This document shows, piece by piece, positions 1 to 10,078 of a stretch of DNA of 64,000 nucleotides. The position numbers and the translations under genes are program-made. Location: positions 744,001 through 808,000 of the forward strand of contig OAPG01000003.1 in assembly GCA_900208305.1 (NCBI GenBank), written 5' to 3'. The notes below the pieces were generated by a model, which was not told the DNA's origin, made no database searches, and was given only the letters and a program-made list of their open reading frames with translations. Source of the stretch: Melanopsichium pennsylvanicum (lineage: Eukaryota > Basidiomycota > Ustilaginomycetes > Ustilaginales). Numbering within the stretch: position 1 is the stretch's first letter; each line of letters begins with the position of its first letter.

Positions 1-1931
1 TCCACCGCCAATGCCTTTTTGATCTCATCCAGAGCGCTGCACCATCTCACATTAGCCGTATCGGTGATATATCCACCTCCTGGACCGGGAACCATTTTCT
101 TCTGCTTCTTGACCGTTGCCACTTTGATCATCTCTCCCTGCGTGTTTGCTGACTGTGCTGCAGATTGGAAAGCCTCAGCCAAACCCCATCGCTTCAATGT
201 GGATTCGCCAATGGTGTCTTGCTTAACCGACTTGCTCTTCCTCAAGCTTCCCTGTGCTGCGATACCGGGAGTCAAGGTGGACGCCTTGATGGTATTCTTA
301 ACGCTAGTTCGACGAGAAGCTTTGCCTTTGGCCACAAAGGCGGCAAACTCACGCGAGTCTTCCACTGTGCCGCAATTCGAACAAGTGTGTGAACGTGTTG
401 CCGCATGACCGAGTTCTCGTTCAACATATTCTTTCTCTTCTTCCTGTTCCGTTTGCGAGGGTTGATGCTGAATGCGGCGCTGTTGACGCTGAATGTGGAG
501 CTTTTCGAAATCAAGTGCTGGGATGACTTCCAGAATGGGCTTCTGACGAGACTCATTCGAGGCGCTACTTGGCGAGTGTTTGAGACTCGCAGCGTTCGGG
601 AAGAAGATGCGTGGAAATCCGTTGAAAGTAGCTTGCTTCTTGAGCGGGCTCACAGAGAAACTTTTTGTACTTCGTAACCCACCAGCATAGGTGCCATTCG
701 GACTGGTCGGTCTTGAACTGATCCTCGGTGGCGTACTGGGGCATGCGAAAGATCGTAAAGAAGCAATCGACACTGGTCTCGACAGATTGGTCACGTACTG
801 AAAAGGAATAATTCGCCCAGTACCTGAAATCGATTCTTGAGCTATAGGTTCCCAAAAGTTGTTCCGGGGAAGGTCGGGCACGGTATCTTGGCCATCCTCC
901 CTGCTCTCACTACGCATTTTGGCAGTGTGATGATCTTTGATTGGGGATGGTGGCTGCAGCTTGGGCGTGTAGGTTGAGGGACCAGGTTGAAAGCGGAAAG
1001 ACGCGTCAGATCCTTCCAACGTTGCAGCTACTGCACGCATGCTTTCCAACTCTGGCATGGAGATAACATGGGTTTTTCCCTTTGGTGTAGCGTTATCAGA
1101 CATATCATCAGGCGTGGTAGATGGAGCAACCTGGATGTCTTTCAGACTGAGATATTCGTCCTCACTGATATCCGGCACAACTTGCTGATGCACTCCGATC
1201 TGGTGTCTTCCCCTAGCCTTGCGAATACTTGCCATATCGCCGGTGCTCTTTACGACAAGGTCGGAAGATGAGCTCGAGGACTCAGGAAGATCGGCAAAGT
1301 CGGCAGAGCTAACGGGTGGTGCCCTGGCGATGAGCTTGGCACTAGCACTAGAACCGCTGCGCTTGAGCGAGAGGGAACGCCTGAAACCGCGCCCCGTCTT
1401 GCTTGTAACGCTGAAACTTCGGATGGGTCCTGGTGTGTTGGGCCTGGTGGAAACGTCTTGAGGAAGCACATCTCGAGCTTCTTCTAGCGCTGTTTCTTGT
1501 TCAATGTTGCTGTTCTCGTTGTTCTGTTCTTCGTCATGGTGGTGAGCTAAAGACTCTGATGCCGGCTCAAAGCCTTCGACCACTTCCTGTGCATATAATG
1601 GTTTGATTGGAAGTTCCGCTTGCTGCGTTAGTAGATTTGTGGTGGTGCCGTTGAGCTCGGCGAGTCTCAGCAACCCTTTCTCTTCGGTGAGAGGAGTGGA
1701 GGTGGCGGTGGAGCTGGAAGAGTGTCCAGATGGCTGCGGCATATGTTGTTCAAGAGGAGGTGGGAATACATTTCGTGCGTTGAGACGATTGATGGCCGCA
1801 TTGTCACCTCGAGCATTACGGGGAAGAGAATCCAGCGCGGATTTGGAGCGACAGCCGAAGAATCCGCCTTTTTTCTTCTTTGGCGGTGGGGTCGACGCTG
1901 GCGCCGATGCAGAAGCAAGCTTGGAAGGCAT
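1..1931 (-). CDS. Ser-rich hypothetical protein, 3' end cut by the window edge
   Basis: An uninterrupted frame runs from an ATG at 1931 down to base 1, giving about 643 codons with no stop, so the C-terminus lies outside the window. The N-terminus is Pro-rich and then polybasic (PPPKKKKGGFFGC), followed by long Ser/Thr/Pro-rich, probably disordered stretches. Near residue 516 there is one CxxC pair in a conserved-looking patch (HTCSNCGTVEDSREFAAF), which resembles half of a treble-clef or GATA-like knuckle but has no second CxxC visible here. A basic segment follows (KKQKKMVPGPGGGYITD). I do not recognise the family and assign no function. The coding call rests on frame length and composition. 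It is transcribed divergently from the epimerase gene, with about 1.2 kb between them. Confidence 0.75.
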   Translation of the reverse strand, partial: MPSKLASASAPASTPPPKKKKGGFFGCRSKSALDSLPRNARGDNAAINRLNARNVFPPPLEQHMPQPSGHSSSSTATSTPLTEEKGLLRLAELNGTTTNLLTQQAELPIKPLYAQEVVEGFEPASESLAHHHDEEQNNENSNIEQETALEEARDVLPQDVSTRPNTPGPIRSFSVTSKTGRGFRRSLSLKRSGSSASAKLIARAPPVSSADFADLPESSSSSSDLVVKSTGDMASIRKARGRHQIGVHQQVVPDISEDEYLSLKDIQVAPSTTPDDMSDNATPKGKTHVISMPELESMRAVAATLEGSDASFRFQPGPSTYTPKLQPPSPIKDHHTAKMRSESREDGQDTVPDLPRNNFWEPIAQESISGTGRIIPFQYVTNLSRPVSIASLRSFACPSTPPRISSRPTSPNGTYAGGLRSTKSFSVSPLKKQATFNGFPRIFFPNAASLKHSPSSASNESRQKPILEVIPALDFEKLHIQRQQRRIQHQPSQTEQEEEKEYVERELGHAATRSHTCSNCGTVEDSREFAAFVAKGKASRRTSVKNTIKASTLTPGIAAQGSLRKSKSVKQDTIGESTLKRWGLAEAFQSAAQSANTQGEMIKVATVKKQKKMVPGPGGGYITDTANVRWCSALDEIKKALAV

Positions 1932-3120
1932 CTTGGCTGTCAGGCGAGTTGAACGAGGTGATGAAATGGGTAGCAAGGAGACGAAGAGCTAGTGTATTCT
2001 AGGTTGAGGGTTGGTGGATGGAAAGGTAGGCTGAAATGTGGAGTAGTATTGAAGCAAAGACAAGGGCCAGAGGGGTTCCCGTCAACAAAGGTACAAGATG
2101 TACAACGTGTGTCAGATCAAGCTCTATCTACGCTTGGCCGGCGCTCTTGCATGTGTGCCAACTCAGCCTGTGCAAGTTGCTAAGAGGGCGAATGGCGAGT
2201 GGGTTGTTTTCGAAAACAATCGCGACCTTCGTCTCATGGGTCAGAGAAGGAAGATGAACTCCGAATTGAGTCTAAAGAGGTGGGACAGCGTCACTTGCCC
2301 AAATGGGCAAGGCGAGAGCATCAGAGTGGAGCGGCAAGGGTCGGAGCGTTTGCATGCATGCATGATGCAAAAGAGTTACACAAGCGCTGTTCTGTGGTTG
2401 ATCTACGTTGCATCGTTGCTCTGTCCTCGCAGCAATTGCTTCATGTGGTTGAAGTTTGCGTGCTTGACAGTGCACAATCAAAGAGCTGACGTTGGCTCGA
2501 TTCAACTCTGTTATGCTTGCTTTTATTGTATCCTGTCAAGCTGAAAGGTCATTACTTACAATATAGAGTAAATTTGATTTACAGTATATTACAAAGCTCA
2601 ATGTTTAGGAGCTGTCAAGTTTGGCTGGTGAATTCAAGAACAACAACACCGACCGACTCAGGGGCTACAATATACAAAACTGCGTTCATGCAAATTAAAA
2701 ATTCAACGCGCTTGTTGAATTGCGATTATATTTGTTGTTGGTCTTGGACGATGCTTAGATGTTATTTTAATCTTTCCAAGTCAAATTCTATACATCGATG
2801 TAACATTAGGAAATTTTCGTAAAAGATGCGTATGTTACCGCTTTGCTTTGCTTCGATCTACGTGTTCGGAGTCAATTTGCGGTTGTTTTTTTTTTTATCA
2901 CATATCATATCACAGTATATGTACACCAACTTCAATCCCGATCTCTGAATCAGATTGACACATAATTCAGTATCGGGCAGTCCTTCGACAAGGCGGTTTG
3001 ATCAACGCCTCTTTGATTCGCTTTGCTCCAATAATGCACTGAACTCGGTTGTGAACCAAAGCTTGATGAATACTACCTTTCTATACTTTTATATCTTTCC
3101 AACTCATAATACACATCAAA
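1932..3120. other. Intergenic region between divergent genes
   Basis: About 1.2 kb between the 5' ends of two divergent genes, so it should hold both promoters. The half near the epimerase gene (about 2530-2960) is AT-rich and contains a T tract of about 12 nt near 2886. A 148-codon open frame at 2098-2544 (+) resembles nothing I know and looks like chance. I see no RNA gene or repeat. Confidence 0.5.
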
Positions 3121-4074
3121 ATGCCAGTCAATATAATCAACGATAATAGCACAATCCAATTGGACCTGCCGAAATCCAAGGCTTCGGCTGAGATTCGTCT
3201 CTTTGGCGCCACCGTCACCTCGTGGAAAGCAGCTGGTGGAAGCGAGCGTCTCTTCCTATCATCCAAAGCTGCACTTGATGGCACCGCTGCCATTCGTGGC
3301 GGCATTCCCATCGTTTTCCCCGTCTTTGGCCCTCCTTCCGACCATGTGGATGCGCCTTCAGTCGTCAAGACGCTCGGGAGACACGGATTTGCCCGAGACC
3401 ACGAATGGGCCATCTCCACTCACACTCCACGCATCGACGACCAAGACAAGGTGGCAATCACTCTTGAGCTTCGCACCAACGACAAGCCAGAAATCAAGGC
3501 AATATGGCCTTTCGAGACAGTGCTCAGCTACACTGTCACTCTGACTCCCAACTCGCTTCACTGCGAGTTGAAAGTAAATTACCTCAACGGCGAAGGAGAC
3601 ATGCATTTCCACGCCCTCCTTCACAACTACCTCCTTGTACCTGACTCAACCAAGACCAGCATCCAGGGACTCCGAGGAACGTTTTACATCGATAAGGTAC
3701 TCGGCGGTGAAGAGGCACAGCTCGACACAGACAATTTCACCACCAATGCTAAACCTATTGACCGGGTTCACGTGGGTCGACATAAAACCACCCCACCCGG
3801 CGAAGCGCCAAGGAATGTCAAACTCGTATACAACGCAAGCTTGCTGCAAGACCCATTGGGAAGGATGGGCAAGGGTGTCGAGGTGACCAGATCAAAAGAG
3901 TTGAAGGATACCGTCGTGTGGAATTGCGCCGAGGAAGGCAACAAGACCATTGGAGATTTGGAAGAGGATGGCTGGAAAAAGTATGTCTGTGTCGAACCTG
4001 GTTCAGTGCACGGCTTCGAGTCGCTTCAAAAGGGAGCCTTTTGGAAAGCCGAGCAGACCTTGACTGCATGGTGA
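3121..4074 (+). CDS. Glucose-6-phosphate 1-epimerase (aldose 1-epimerase family)
   Basis: Single-exon protein of 317 residues, the usual length for the YMR099C-type branch of the mutarotase family. This family interconverts the alpha and beta anomers of glucose 6-phosphate in the cytosol. Visible family features are the N-terminal beta-sandwich with RLFGATVTSWK (about 26-36), the substrate loop RGGIPIVFPVFG (59-70) followed by GRHGFAR (86-92), the catalytic-His region FHALLHNYL (163-171), and the general-base Glu in VCVEPGSVHGF (about residue 292). The ATG lies in a good context (tcaaaATGcc), and no upstream in-frame ATG was chosen. There is no signal peptide. It lies 393 bp upstream of an aldo/keto reductase on the same strand, but nothing shows that the two are linked. 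Confidence 0.9.
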   Translation: MPVNIINDNSTIQLDLPKSKASAEIRLFGATVTSWKAAGGSERLFLSSKAALDGTAAIRGGIPIVFPVFGPPSDHVDAPSVVKTLGRHGFARDHEWAISTHTPRIDDQDKVAITLELRTNDKPEIKAIWPFETVLSYTVTLTPNSLHCELKVNYLNGEGDMHFHALLHNYLLVPDSTKTSIQGLRGTFYIDKVLGGEEAQLDTDNFTTNAKPIDRVHVGRHKTTPPGEAPRNVKLVYNASLLQDPLGRMGKGVEVTRSKELKDTVVWNCAEEGNKTIGDLEEDGWKKYVCVEPGSVHGFESLQKGAFWKAEQTLTAW

Positions 4075-4467
4075 GCTGGTTTTCATCGAATGCACAGTAT
4101 CTCTGTCTATACCTCTTGCAAAAGTAGTCACTAGACCACGTCGCTTCAGAATTTGTGTGAGTTTAACTTCTAAAAAGGGCATGTGCGCATGTACAGTGTG
4201 GTCAAAACGATACCGAAGCGAAGAGAAGAATTGAGTCACTCCCCTCTGGTTGCGGTAATACACTGGGCACTCCACGCTGACTGAAATGACGCGAGCACAG
4301 ACCTCCGAATTCTAACACCAACTCGGTTACACAAAAGTGGAGTTTTTTTCAATCAACTTTGTAGTGTAAGGGATGATGCAAGCTAGCATGGACGTCAAAA
4401 GTATAAGAATGGCCACCTTCAACAACGGACCTGCTTCCGTGTATCCTTCTCTCACAAAAGTGTCAAA
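4075..4467. other. Intergenic spacer
   Basis: The 393 bp between the epimerase stop and the aldo/keto reductase ATG must carry the terminator of the first gene and the promoter of the second. I see no clear element. Confidence 0.4.
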
Positions 4468-5451
4468 ATGGCAGAAATTCCGCAGTTCAAACTCAATACT
4501 GGTGCTCACATCCCCTCGGTCGGCATGGGATGCTGGCAGGGTCAGCCTGGCGCAGGCGCGGACAACGAGCTTGTCGACGCCCTCAAAAAGGCGATCTCCG
4601 TCGGTTATCGCCATCTTGATACCGCCACTGGATACCAAAACGAGGTCGAAGTTGGTCAAGCTGTCCGCGAATCCGGTGTTCCGCGCTCGGAGCTCTTCGT
4701 CACAACCAAGTTACGCCCTGGTGGAGTGCACGACGTGGTCAAGGAATTCCAAGACTCGTTCAATAAGCTTAATGTCGAGTATATTGACCTGTGGCTCTTG
4801 CACTGGCCTCAAGGATTCACCTCTTCCGAAGGCGGTTTTGGCAGTGGAGAGAGCTTCGGTCTCGAACACCAGAAGCATCTCGGCCCCACATTTAATGAAA
4901 CCTGGGCAAAGATGGAGGACATCTTCCTCAACAGCCACAAGGGCAAAGTCAAGGCTATCGGTGATTCCAACTTTAGCATCAAGACTCTCGAGATTCTTCT
5001 CAAGACCGCCAAAGTCGTCCCAGCTGTGAACCAGGTTGAAACCCATCCTTACCTGCCGGATCAAAAGCTGGTTGATTATTGCAAGAGCAAGGGTATCCAT
5101 GTCACTGCTTACAGCCCTCTCGGTCAAACGAGTAAGGAGATTCACGAGGACAAAGATCTTAACGAGATTGCTAAAAAATACAATACCACCGCTGCAAACG
5201 TCGCGCTCAGCTGGAACGTTCAAAGGGGTGTTTCGGTCGCTCCCAAGTCAACCAACGAGAATCGCATGAAGCAGAACATTACTCTTCTCAAGTTGACCGA
5301 CGACGAATCCAAGAGGGTTGACAACATTTCCAATGACCCAAAGAAGCACACTCGTACCAACTACCTTGTGTTGAACAAGGAAAAGCAAACAGTGCTTGGA
5401 TGGACTTTCGATGAGATGGGTTGGGATGTTGGTTTCCCCAAAATCAAGTAA
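4468..5451 (+). CDS. Aldo/keto reductase (AKR, Gcy1/Ypr1-like)
   Basis: A 327-residue single-domain TIM-barrel oxidoreductase, the typical AKR length, that uses NADPH to reduce aldehydes or ketones. The catalytic tetrad is intact: Asp51 and Tyr56 in the signature LDTATGYQNE, Lys81 in VTTKL, and His112 in LLHWPQ. The cofactor-binding motif near the C-terminus appears as VAPKSTNENRMKQN, the usual (I/V)PKS type. An acidic insert rich in Gly and Ser (GFGSGESFGLEH) follows the catalytic His. The start ATG is at 4468 in context caaaATGgc. There is no targeting signal, so it is probably cytosolic. Substrate cannot be read from sequence; glycerol- or aldehyde-type substrates are common in this branch. 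Confidence 0.92.
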   Translation: MAEIPQFKLNTGAHIPSVGMGCWQGQPGAGADNELVDALKKAISVGYRHLDTATGYQNEVEVGQAVRESGVPRSELFVTTKLRPGGVHDVVKEFQDSFNKLNVEYIDLWLLHWPQGFTSSEGGFGSGESFGLEHQKHLGPTFNETWAKMEDIFLNSHKGKVKAIGDSNFSIKTLEILLKTAKVVPAVNQVETHPYLPDQKLVDYCKSKGIHVTAYSPLGQTSKEIHEDKDLNEIAKKYNTTAANVALSWNVQRGVSVAPKSTNENRMKQNITLLKLTDDESKRVDNISNDPKKHTRTNYLVLNKEKQTVLGWTFDEMGWDVGFPKIK

Positions 5452-5561
5452 AAAGAAGTTTCAACCACAGGTCTTTTCATTGTAGTTCAGAAACAGCGAG
5501 ATTGCAGATGTTCCGAACGTCAACTTGTTTAGAAACAAAAGAAAAAAATATATCGTGTGAT

Positions 5562-6446
5562 TCATCTTGAGCCTTTTCGTTTGATGTGAATGACACCTTT
5601 TGCAAAAGACAGATCTTCGACAGTACGTAAAGTTTTTTTTCCAAGTACCAGCTGGATCGATCCTTGATCTGTAGTGGTGATGTTAGTTTGCTTGGGATCC
5701 GAGTCGTGGTTGATACCTAGCGCTAATCTTCGTGCTGCTCGCCTGATCCGCTCTCGAAGGCCTGGCGTGCTATTCAACGCCTTCCACAACGGATGGATGG
5801 CATTGTTACCGTCAACATCGGCTTTGTTCTTTTCTACCTTTTCATCGCCTGACTCTGCATCGCTCGCTCCAAATTTACTTCCAATGCTCTCTGCTGCTAT
5901 AGGGATGGACGCATCTCGGAGTATGGTTTTGAGCTGATCTTGAACATCTTCGAGCGTTCCGCCGCCATTCTTTCCAGATATGTCTAACAGCAACGCTTCT
6001 ATAAGTGTCTCTACATCAACGTGAATCTCCTCCCTATGTCCTTTCACGTTAACTCCGATGTACCGACCTAATGATGACAGGTCATTTTCAGGCAGGAATC
6101 GAGCTACCACTTTGCCAGGTCTCGTGATTCGACAGCGATCAGAACAGTACTTGATACCGTCCCAGTCTTTGGCCCATTTGGCTCTTGGTGTAATCACGCG
6201 TCCGCACGTGAGACATGCTTTCGGGCTCAAGTCGGAAAGCGATACCTTACTACTAGAGGCGACCAAGGTTGCTTCTCCATCGGACTGATTCGACTCGGCA
6301 GCTGCAAGAGCTCTTGCTGATTTTCTTGCCATTGGTAGGGAAGGTTGCAGGCTCAAGTGCAGAGTTCGAGACGTACGTGGTGGTACACGATTGAGGGAGC
6401 CGGATCGAATGTGATTTGCACGATTAGAGAGAAATGGTCTTAGCAT
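5562..6446 (-). CDS. DUF2256/DUF3253-like protein
   Basis: From the first in-frame ATG at 6446 the protein has 294 residues; an alternative ATG at 6332 gives 256. The open frame continues further 5' without another ATG. A compact four-Cys motif (ACLTCGRVITP, then YCSDRCR) matches the small DUF2256 zinc-knuckle family. The C-terminal half (LIEALLLDISGKNGG, then WKALNSTPGLRERIRRAARRL) resembles the winged-helix-like DUF3253. Both are mainly described from bacteria and have no firm function. The stretch between the two ATGs is rich in Arg and Ser, has no acidic residue and looks like a mitochondrial presequence. It is convergent with the AKR gene (110 bp apart) and divergent from the methyltransferase gene. 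Domain names are by-eye calls. Confidence 0.7.
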   Translation of the reverse strand: MLRPFLSNRANHIRSGSLNRVPPRTSRTLHLSLQPSLPMARKSARALAAAESNQSDGEATLVASSSKVSLSDLSPKACLTCGRVITPRAKWAKDWDGIKYCSDRCRITRPGKVVARFLPENDLSSLGRYIGVNVKGHREEIHVDVETLIEALLLDISGKNGGGTLEDVQDQLKTILRDASIPIAAESIGSKFGASDAESGDEKVEKNKADVDGNNAIHPLWKALNSTPGLRERIRRAARRLALGINHDSDPKQTNITTTDQGSIQLVLGKKTLRTVEDLSFAKGVIHIKRKGSR

Positions 6447-6986
6447 CCGATAAAATATTCGCGCGCAATGTTGACGTTGAAGGATCGAGATGGGGAAACA
6501 TTCCAGTAAAAACCCAAGATGAAGGGGAGAGTAAGCTTCAGAGACCGATGGCTCGTCTGCGTTTGGGACTGCTAAGTAGAGCAATGACAGCGCAAGAGGT
6601 GAGGAAGCTGCAGAATCGGAAGAAGGCCTGTCTGGACACAGCGCGCTCCTGATCGTCAGTTCGGGAGGAGCTAAAGATGCGTCGCAGGTTTGGTAGGGGC
6701 ATTGCGAGTGCGTGCTTGAGCGTTCAATCGGAAAAAGGAGCACTTGACGCTGAGTTGACCCTGACGATGATGGTCGGTCAAGGGTTTTGTGTAGTCTCGT
6801 GTCACGAGATATGACAAGGTTGCAGAGTGTGAGTGCAAAGTGGAGCACAGTAATAATAATGTTGCCAAGATAATAATGAAAATCATGTAAAATAAAATCC
6901 GTTCCTTCTTGACATCATACTAGGCAGAATCTTGCTGCTACTCACCACTTGTTAAGATTACAACCATTCTTGACCTTTGAGCAAAC
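6447..6986. other. Divergent intergenic region
   Basis: The 540 bp between the two divergent genes should contain both promoters. It is partly AT-rich (6840-6910). A non-ATG open frame extends into it from the DUF2256-like gene, but nothing supports it as coding. Confidence 0.4.
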
Positions 6987-8126
6987 ATGGCTGCTCACGC
7001 TCTTCACGATAAGGAGGGCTCAATGAGTTCATCGAGCTCATCATCTTCAGTTAACTCAAACCCTGAGCGCCCCGATTCGCCAACCACGCTATTCGAAGAT
7101 TCTCTGTTTACTCTCTTCTCGCACAATCAACCAGCTCATGGCGACCCTGGCGATTTATGCAAGTATACACATGTCAACCTTCCGTCTCGGTATCAACCTG
7201 CCTCATCTTCATGTAAAACTACGATTCGATACAAAATTGCACAGAACAGCGGAACCAACACCAAGCTCTTTGCGCACCACCAATGGGATGCTGGACTTTA
7301 CCTCGCGGATCTGATTGCCGAGCACAGTTCAGAGGTTGTGCTTGGCAAGCAAAACTGTGAAAGATTTGCCAATGTTAGGGGAAAGTATGTAGTCGAGCTC
7401 GGTGCGGGTACAGGTCTACCCGGACTGATAGCATCCGTGATGGGTGCAGACAAGACTGTGATTACCGACTACCCCGACCCGTACGTCATCGACAATCTCG
7501 AGAGCAACCTCGACTTAGCTCTGCAACCCCGAAAGCAGAGCAAGGTAGAGCGAAATTTCAACCCACACTACCTACAAGCTCGTGAAAAGGTTCAGGTGAT
7601 GGGGCTTGGGTGGGGCAATGCCGAAGAAGAAGCAAAAGTATTGGCTGCATCGTCAACACAAGGTGGAGAAGAAGGGTATGATCTGGTGCTCGCAGCAGAT
7701 GTTCTCTGGGTTTCATCCGCACATCCATTGTTGATACACTCAATCCGAAAGCTACTCAAGCGCAACAGGAATGCGAGGTGCGTGCTGATTGCTGGCTTCC
7801 ACACGGGCAGGCCTGCAGTGAGGAGATTCTTTGTCCAGCTCGCACAAGCGTCGAGCGAGGACAAACATACATTAGAAGACGAAATCAGGGCTGGTGTTGT
7901 GCCGGATTGGGAAGAAGAGAAATTTGGTGGGATTTGGGAGAGAAACATTGACGGTACACAAAGGGCTTGGTTCGGTGGATCTGTGCCTATAAAGGCTGAT
8001 CACCATACGAGGCTGGCAGGCAAAGTGAATTGGGCGAAAGAGGAGGTTGAAGAGGAGATGGGTGACATAAGTGATCGTGGTAGCTGGGTCGTTGTCGCTT
8101 CTCTTAGATGGGCCGACCTGGATTGA
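6987..8126 (+). CDS. Protein N-terminal/lysine methyltransferase, EFM7 (NNT1) type
   Basis: A 379-residue class I SAM-dependent methyltransferase of family 16. In yeast the Efm7/Nnt1 relative methylates the N-terminus and adjacent Lys of translation elongation factor eEF1A. Visible signs are the family lead-in HHQWDAGLYLADL (about 97-109), motif I VVELGAGTGLPG (135-146), the acidic end of the following strand ITDYPDP (about 159-165), and the post-I/II motif VLAADVLWV. The N-terminal 60 residues are Ser-rich and probably disordered. There is no signal peptide, so a cytosolic location is expected. The substrate is inferred from the family, and other family-16 members modify other proteins. The start is the first ATG (gcaaacATGgc). 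Confidence 0.85.
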   Translation: MAAHALHDKEGSMSSSSSSSSVNSNPERPDSPTTLFEDSLFTLFSHNQPAHGDPGDLCKYTHVNLPSRYQPASSSCKTTIRYKIAQNSGTNTKLFAHHQWDAGLYLADLIAEHSSEVVLGKQNCERFANVRGKYVVELGAGTGLPGLIASVMGADKTVITDYPDPYVIDNLESNLDLALQPRKQSKVERNFNPHYLQAREKVQVMGLGWGNAEEEAKVLAASSTQGGEEGYDLVLAADVLWVSSAHPLLIHSIRKLLKRNRNARCVLIAGFHTGRPAVRRFFVQLAQASSEDKHTLEDEIRAGVVPDWEEEKFGGIWERNIDGTQRAWFGGSVPIKADHHTRLAGKVNWAKEEVEEEMGDISDRGSWVVVASLRWADLD

Positions 8127-8291
8127 TTGCTTCTTTGACCCCACGCTCATTGCACACTCAGACAAAGCTCAAAACAACTCATAAGAATACCAAAAGACTT
8201 GAAACATGTAGCATTAAACGGAACAATACGTCAAAGGGTATACACAGAAACAGCTTGCAGTGTAGCAAGAACATTGCAAATGACGTTGTGT

Positions 8292-9332
8292 TTAAACATT
8301 TTCATGGTTTTTCTTGTCCTCGGCTTCCCTGATGGCCTTAGAACCATCTTTGACCTCGTCGAAATTGTAGAATGGAAAGTCGAGCAGCACTGTCGACTTG
8401 AGCCATTTGGGCAGTCTCTTGTACAACCCATTGGGCATGGGAAACAGCAGTGAGGTGCGCTCTCTGAACGCCTTCATCCTGGTCCAGGGGTCGGTTTCTG
8501 TCTGGTCGTGCCAAGGTTCTAGACCCTCTGCCTGCTTATCGGGACCGTGAGACATCAAAAAGTACTTTTGTTGAGTTGGTTTCTCCGCGAGCGGAATACC
8601 GGAGAGGAAGAGCAAGAGCGTCATGGTGATAAGGGGGGAGAAGACCGAACCATATAGCGCGTCCCTACCTCTATGGCTTGCCTCACCCGTGTTTCCAATA
8701 GCAAGCAGCCACACGCCCCACCAGATCATGATCTCGCCAAAGTAGTTAGGGCGTCGAGAGAATTTCCAAACGCCCGCATCCGTGATGGCACCCTTGGGCG
8801 GTTTGGTGACCGATTTGAACCTGTACTTTTGGATATCTGCCAATGCCTCCCAGATGAGCCCAATGGCGAACAAGATGATACCTACGACATCCTTGCCGTT
8901 ACCAAAAGCTGCATTGCCTCCGCCCTCAGAAGGGTCACTAGAGTTGGGCGAGTTGAGCACGTTGACGGGCATGGTGATGGTCCAAACCCAAATGAGTTGG
9001 AAAGTCCAGAAGCCGGCGAAGCTGAGGGGTTTGGAACGCATCTCGTCGAATCGGGTGTCTCCACCCATCTTGATCATGCGGAAAAGTTGAAAGGCTCCAA
9101 GACGGACGCCCCAGGCGATGACAAAGATCGAAGCGACGACATTACGAGCGTAGTATTGATCACCGCAGCAAAGGGTGAAGATGGCAAGGAAGATAGCATT
9201 GGCTGCGGACCAGAAGTCGGTGATGGTGTCGATCTGGAGACCAAAGGCAATCGCGAAGCCAAGGAGCTGCCAGCCAAGAGAAATGAGAAAGGTGATGGAC
9301 AAGTAAAAGTTGTCGAGGACGTGGACGACCAT
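8292..9332 (-). CDS. DUF1295 / steroid 5-alpha-reductase-like membrane protein
   Basis: A 346-residue multipass protein. Hydrophobic segments occur at about 8-32, 43-60, 64-82, 105-125, and others near 145-165, 195-215 and 225-245. The family signature RRPNYFGEIMIWWGVWL (about 192-208) matches the DUF1295 branch of the steroid 5-alpha-reductase/isoprenylcysteine methyltransferase superfamily, which are ER-type membrane reductases or methyltransferases of largely unknown substrate. A hydrophilic C-terminus follows, rich in charged residues (AEKPTQQKYFLMSHGPDKQ). It is convergent with the methyltransferase gene, 165 bp apart. The start is the ATG at 9332. Membrane character and family are well supported; the substrate is unknown. 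Confidence 0.85.
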   Translation of the reverse strand: MVVHVLDNFYLSITFLISLGWQLLGFAIAFGLQIDTITDFWSAANAIFLAIFTLCCGDQYYARNVVASIFVIAWGVRLGAFQLFRMIKMGGDTRFDEMRSKPLSFAGFWTFQLIWVWTITMPVNVLNSPNSSDPSEGGGNAAFGNGKDVVGIILFAIGLIWEALADIQKYRFKSVTKPPKGAITDAGVWKFSRRPNYFGEIMIWWGVWLLAIGNTGEASHRGRDALYGSVFSPLITMTLLLFLSGIPLAEKPTQQKYFLMSHGPDKQAEGLEPWHDQTETDPWTRMKAFRERTSLLFPMPNGLYKRLPKWLKSTVLLDFPFYNFDEVKDGSKAIREAEDKKNHENV

Positions 9333-10078
9333 ATTGGGCTATTGCGACGCCCAGTCGGGGATTTAGGAGAATGATAGCTCGATGAGATTTGGTAGGATTA
9401 AGGGAAGCTATCCGTTGCGGTAATGTGAAAGCAATAGTCAGATGGATGGATGGATGGTAGAATAAGACTTGGTGAAGAAATGCCGAAATATATGAAGAGT
9501 TGAGAGGATACAACTTAGCTAGGTGTCAGGGTGTTGGCTTTTGGAAACGAACGACACTGCAATTGGCTCACCAAGCAACTTTGTTCGGCATTAGCAGGTT
9601 TGTGTGTCCAACGTCACTCAAGATTCTTGGTTGGTTAGGCAATGTTTGGAAACAGGTGGAGGGGTTTCGCGATGACTTGTGTGACGCTTCTGTTGGCACC
9701 AAAAATCTGCTCTCTCTGTATTATACATCTTATCCAGCAATTACTCACACAAATCCCAAAGGAATAATCGATGCCAAGCATGAAGCATCATCTTAGTCCA
9801 ACACATGGCTCAATGTGATTCATCAAATCAGAGCGAGGGTTATGTTTCATACCGGATCTAAGTCGACGTCACGCACTTGTTATTCAAGCTTTGCTAAGCT
9901 GCATGAGCTGCACGTTTGCATTTCGCGCAAGTCGGAATTTGGGCGCTTCGATATATGACGACACTGGAACCTCTAGCAGATGCAAACCGCACAGAAGACC
10001 TAGAACCTCTTTCTCCGCACATACAATTCACGCACGCTTGCAAGAGAACGTGACAAAGCTCACATTCTATTGATGGAA
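9333..10078. other. Intergenic region
   Basis: This lies between the 5' end of the DUF1295 gene and the 3' end of the GH43-like gene. It includes a short GATG repeat (about 9440-9457). I see no gene in it; small open frames here lack any recognisable feature. Confidence 0.4.

Noticed and set aside
2098..2544. A 148-codon plus-strand frame in the first intergenic region
   Set aside because: No family resemblance; its composition is not like the neighbouring genes.
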